From positions 1 to 64,000 of the IMG/VR virus record IMGVR_UViG_3300025154_000069: DNA of 64,000 nucleotides; one strand, written 5' to 3'. Shown here one piece after another: positions 61,611 through 64,000 of this stretch; the first letter of the stretch is position 1; each line of letters opens with the position of its first letter. The notes under the pieces were generated by a model, which made no database searches, had not been told where the DNA came from, and saw only the letters and a list, made by a program, of their open reading frames with translations. The position numbers and the translations under genes are program-made. Origin of the DNA: a virus.

Positions 61611-64000
61611 ATGACTTCATATGAAGATAAATTCGTTCCTTTTTTAGCAGTAACCCCAAACAAGCAATTTTTCAATTTATTTCAAAGAGCCGGGGTTAAG
61701 AATATCCTTATTTCCTACTACTACATAAAAAAGAATCCAAGTCTTGCAAGAGATTTTATGGATTATGCTTCCTCGGTTGGTGGACTTGTTATGGTTGACT
61801 CCGGGGTTTTTACTTTATATGCCGAGAAAAAGGTGAGGGAGGATGATGAGTACCTTAAATTCCTTGAAGAGTATGTTAGGTTCCTACACACAGATAAGAA
61901 CAGAATTTTCTCTGCCTGTAACTTCGATATGGATATACTTTTCGGGTATGATAAAATAGATAAATGGAACGAAAAATTCTTTGAGCCGTTAGAAGGGGAT
62001 ATTAACATCATATATGCGGTGCATCCGATTGGCAACCACAACCCGCTAACACGATTTAAGGAATACTCAGAAAAATATAAGTATTTAGCTATAAACGAGG
62101 ATTTAACCAAATATGCACAAAGTATTTATCAGTTAGCTAAGAGAACGGGAACCAATATACATGGGTTAGCATGGACTAAACCTACTTATTTAAAGCAGTA
62201 CCCATTCTTCTCGGTCGATAGTGTTACAGGAGATTCTGTTGTAGACATTCAAATTGATGGGGTATCTATGAGTATACCTATTGAAGAGTTATATAGGTTT
62301 TTTTCTCCAACAGCAGTAGAAAATTCTAAGGGTCAATTTGTGACTAATCCGGACAATGTAAATGCTTTAACCCTAAATAAAGACAATAAACTTATATGGT
62401 CTAAACTTTCCGGTGTTCTTATGCATGCAGTAAAAAAAGAGATGTTTAAAATCACCTTGGAGGGAAATATAAGTATTGATGTAACCTCTGACCACTCTTT
62501 AATTTCTATGGATAAAGATGGGTTACTTTATGAACTTAAACCCAACAGCTTAACTACTGATAGTTTTTTGCTGTATAAAAAATTTTCCCCCAATAAAAAT
62601 AGCGATGTTCCTTTCATAGATTTTACAATAGACCCTAAAAAATACAGTCACATAGCTGGGGAGCACAGAGTTGTTCTCGATGAGATATTTCTTAATTTTC
62701 TTGGGTATTGGGTTGGAAATGGGCATTTTGATAAAGGAAATATTTGTATTTCCGGGTATCAGTATTCGGAGGTCGCCAAAATTATTGAGCGAATAGCAGA
62801 GAGATATGAAAGAACGGTTAACATAAGGGATAATGGTATAGATTGCTATATAAGCTGTACTTGGTTAGCAACCCTTATGCGGCATATGGGATTTTTAAGT
62901 GGTTCAGCTAACAAAAGTATTCCAAACATTATTTTTACTTTATCTACCAAACAAATTTGTTGGTTTTTAAAGGGATATTATTCTGCTGATGGTAGTGGCT
63001 ATTCTGCAAGTTGTTCAACAATATCTAAATCTTTATCTCTTGATTTGTCCACTATTTTAAGTAACTTAGGGATAATATTCAGCCTAAGTAAAAAAGAGGG
63101 TAAGATAGGCGGGTATAGTAGTGGAAAAAGCACTCTATACACTATAAGTATAGTAGACACCAATAGTAAAAAGGTATTCTTAGAAAAAATAGGCTTCCTA
63201 CAGGATTACAAGACAAAGATTATTGGGGATGAGATAGCAAAAAGGGTGGGTAAGAATCAGGTATGGAGTAAAAAATTAGGTGTTCCCAAGGTACTATCTC
63301 TTAAAGGCAATATAAAGCATAAAAAGTATTCTGCATCAATTAGCTCTATAAAAGGTTGGAGAATAAATAGAGAAAATAACAGAGGATTTTTTTCTGATAA
63401 AGTGTTGGACTCAGATGTTCTATTTCTTAAAGTAGTAGCTATTGATAAGTATGTTCCCGATGATGATATATTGGTATATGATCTTTGTGTTCCGGAGACA
63501 GAAAACTTTATAGCTAACGGTGTTGTAGTGCATAACAGCTCTTCTTGGGTAGGCTATCAAAAGTACGGCTCTACTGTTTACTTTGATGGGAAGGAGTTTT
63601 ATCAGTATGATAACAAGAAAAAAGATATACGGAAGAGCTTGCGCCCATACTGTATTAAGTATGGTGTTAAATTTTATGAGTATGTTAATGAAAAAGATGA
63701 AAAGACGGGGGCGCACAATGATGGCGAAGGATTGACGTTTTCTATAAAAAGTTGGCTTGAAGTGTTGGAATCTATCAAAAAAATTGCTAATTTTAAACTA
63801 AAAACAAAAATCAAGGACATGATAAAGAATGATAAGCTCGTTGAATCCGTCACAGACTCGGAAGAGGATGATGAAGAAGGTATGAGCCTGAGTGAGGCGG
63901 TTGCCACTACAGAAAGCGGTGCAGCAGCTTATGAGTTGGTTATAGCAAAAGATGTAATTTCTTATGACAATATTCCAAATACGCATAAGAACATTATGCT
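61611..64000 (+). CDS. dpdA: DpdA/TGT-like guanine transglycosylase with intein, incomplete
   Basis: Runs off the right edge (at least 796 codons). The first part has MVDSGVF (D63), the position of the DSG catalytic motif in tRNA-guanine transglycosylases, in a TIM-barrel-like context (SSVGGLVMVDSG, IIYAVHPIGNHNP, NIHGLAWTK). The intein splits SVD / SSSW; splicing gives FSVDSSSW, where the nucleophilic Asp motif of TGT/DpdA lies. DpdA exchanges guanine in DNA for a 7-deazaguanine. The C-extein from 643 includes a Y/K-rich part, an acidic linker (SEEDDEEG) and continues beyond the window. The phage also has folE. Confidence 0.72.
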   Translation, partial: MTSYEDKFVPFLAVTPNKQFFNLFQRAGVKNILISYYYIKKNPSLARDFMDYASSVGGLVMVDSGVFTLYAEKKVREDDEYLKFLEEYVRFLHTDKNRIFSACNFDMDILFGYDKIDKWNEKFFEPLEGDINIIYAVHPIGNHNPLTRFKEYSEKYKYLAINEDLTKYAQSIYQLAKRTGTNIHGLAWTKPTYLKQYPFFSVDSVTGDSVVDIQIDGVSMSIPIEELYRFFSPTAVENSKGQFVTNPDNVNALTLNKDNKLIWSKLSGVLMHAVKKEMFKITLEGNISIDVTSDHSLISMDKDGLLYELKPNSLTTDSFLLYKKFSPNKNSDVPFIDFTIDPKKYSHIAGEHRVVLDEIFLNFLGYWVGNGHFDKGNICISGYQYSEVAKIIERIAERYERTVNIRDNGIDCYISCTWLATLMRHMGFLSGSANKSIPNIIFTLSTKQICWFLKGYYSADGSGYSASCSTISKSLSLDLSTILSNLGIIFSLSKKEGKIGGYSSGKSTLYTISIVDTNSKKVFLEKIGFLQDYKTKIIGDEIAKRVGKNQVWSKKLGVPKVLSLKGNIKHKKYSASISSIKGWRINRENNRGFFSDKVLDSDVLFLKVVAIDKYVPDDDILVYDLCVPETENFIANGVVVHNSSSWVGYQKYGSTVYFDGKEFYQYDNKKKDIRKSLRPYCIKYGVKFYEYVNEKDEKTGAHNDGEGLTFSIKSWLEVLESIKKIANFKLKTKIKDMIKNDKLVESVTDSEEDDEEGMSLSEAVATTESGAAAYELVIAKDVISYDNIPNTHKNIM
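62220..63536 (+). mobile_element. Intein with LAGLIDADG homing endonuclease in DpdA-like protein
   Basis: 439 residues. It begins with Ser1 (SVTGDS, the usual C/S-x-T-G-D block A) and ends VVVHN with Ser+1 after it. Block B-like VTSDHSLIS is present. LAGLIDADG motifs are LGYWVGNGH (364-372) and FLKGYYSADG (452-461). It is not similar in length to the TerL intein (365 residues) and has Ser rather than Cys as first residue, so the two were probably gained separately. It lies next to the catalytic Asp of the transglycosylase. Confidence 0.9.

Noticed and set aside
1-64000. tRNA genes, integrase or lysogeny module
   Set aside because: No cloverleaf, integrase motif or divergent repressor region was found by reading both strands; a lytic lifestyle is likely but the genome is incomplete.

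Overview
The window is one unbroken piece of a tailed-phage genome. All 88 coding features called here read left to right, most are packed with overlaps of 1-30 bases, and head, contractile tail, replication, lysis and nucleotide-modification genes follow each other in blocks. The host is most likely a member of the Bacteroidota. The DNA is AT-rich, and several gene blocks are preceded by the Bacteroidota-type promoter, a -33 TTTG and a -7 TAnnTTTG about 19-21 bases apart (136-167, 14175-14207, 61319-61349 are the clearest). Shine-Dalgarno sequences are mostly weak. No integrase, repressor, tRNA gene or CRISPR array was seen. The right edge cuts through a gene, so the genome is longer than this window.

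Layout. 1-497: promoter and long leader. 498-9621: small early or accessory genes, mostly unknown, with an adenine methyltransferase (4928), a MazG-like pyrophosphohydrolase joined to a possible Tad2-like domain (5883), and a run of small related barrel-like proteins (7243-9466). 9622-9903: a GC-richer, hairpin-dense gap. 9904-19157: terminase with an intein, portal, scaffold candidate, N4-gp56-type major capsid protein and neck proteins. 19206-32673: contractile tail with sheath, tube, a tail chaperone carrying a probable -1 ribosomal frameshift, tape measure, hub, spike, wedge, J-like and I-like baseplate proteins. 32666-40640: host-recognition proteins, including a sialidase-like propeller and two fibres, and a group of membrane proteins.

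40709-53259 is the replication and recombination block: SF2 helicase, DnaC-like loader, DnaB-like helicase, primase, GTP cyclohydrolase I, ssDNA-binding candidate, RNase H, family A DNA polymerase and a RecA-like protein with an altered P-loop. 53619-61334 holds an amidase endolysin, a MoxR/CobS-like AAA+ ATPase with its VWA/CobT-like partner, three PD-(D/E)XK-type nucleases, a SpoVS-like protein and a retropepsin-like protease. 61407-61526 is a 39-residue gene with its own promoter and terminator. 61611 to the edge is a DpdA/TGT-like transglycosylase interrupted by a second intein.

The most interesting theme is nucleotide chemistry. The phage encodes GTP cyclohydrolase I (first step to 7-deazaguanines) and a TGT/DpdA-like enzyme of the family that inserts 7-deazaguanines into DNA, which suggests modified genomic DNA; the intermediate genes would have to lie outside the window or come from the host. 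Both inteins carry LAGLIDADG endonuclease motifs and sit inside the active-site motif of their host protein.
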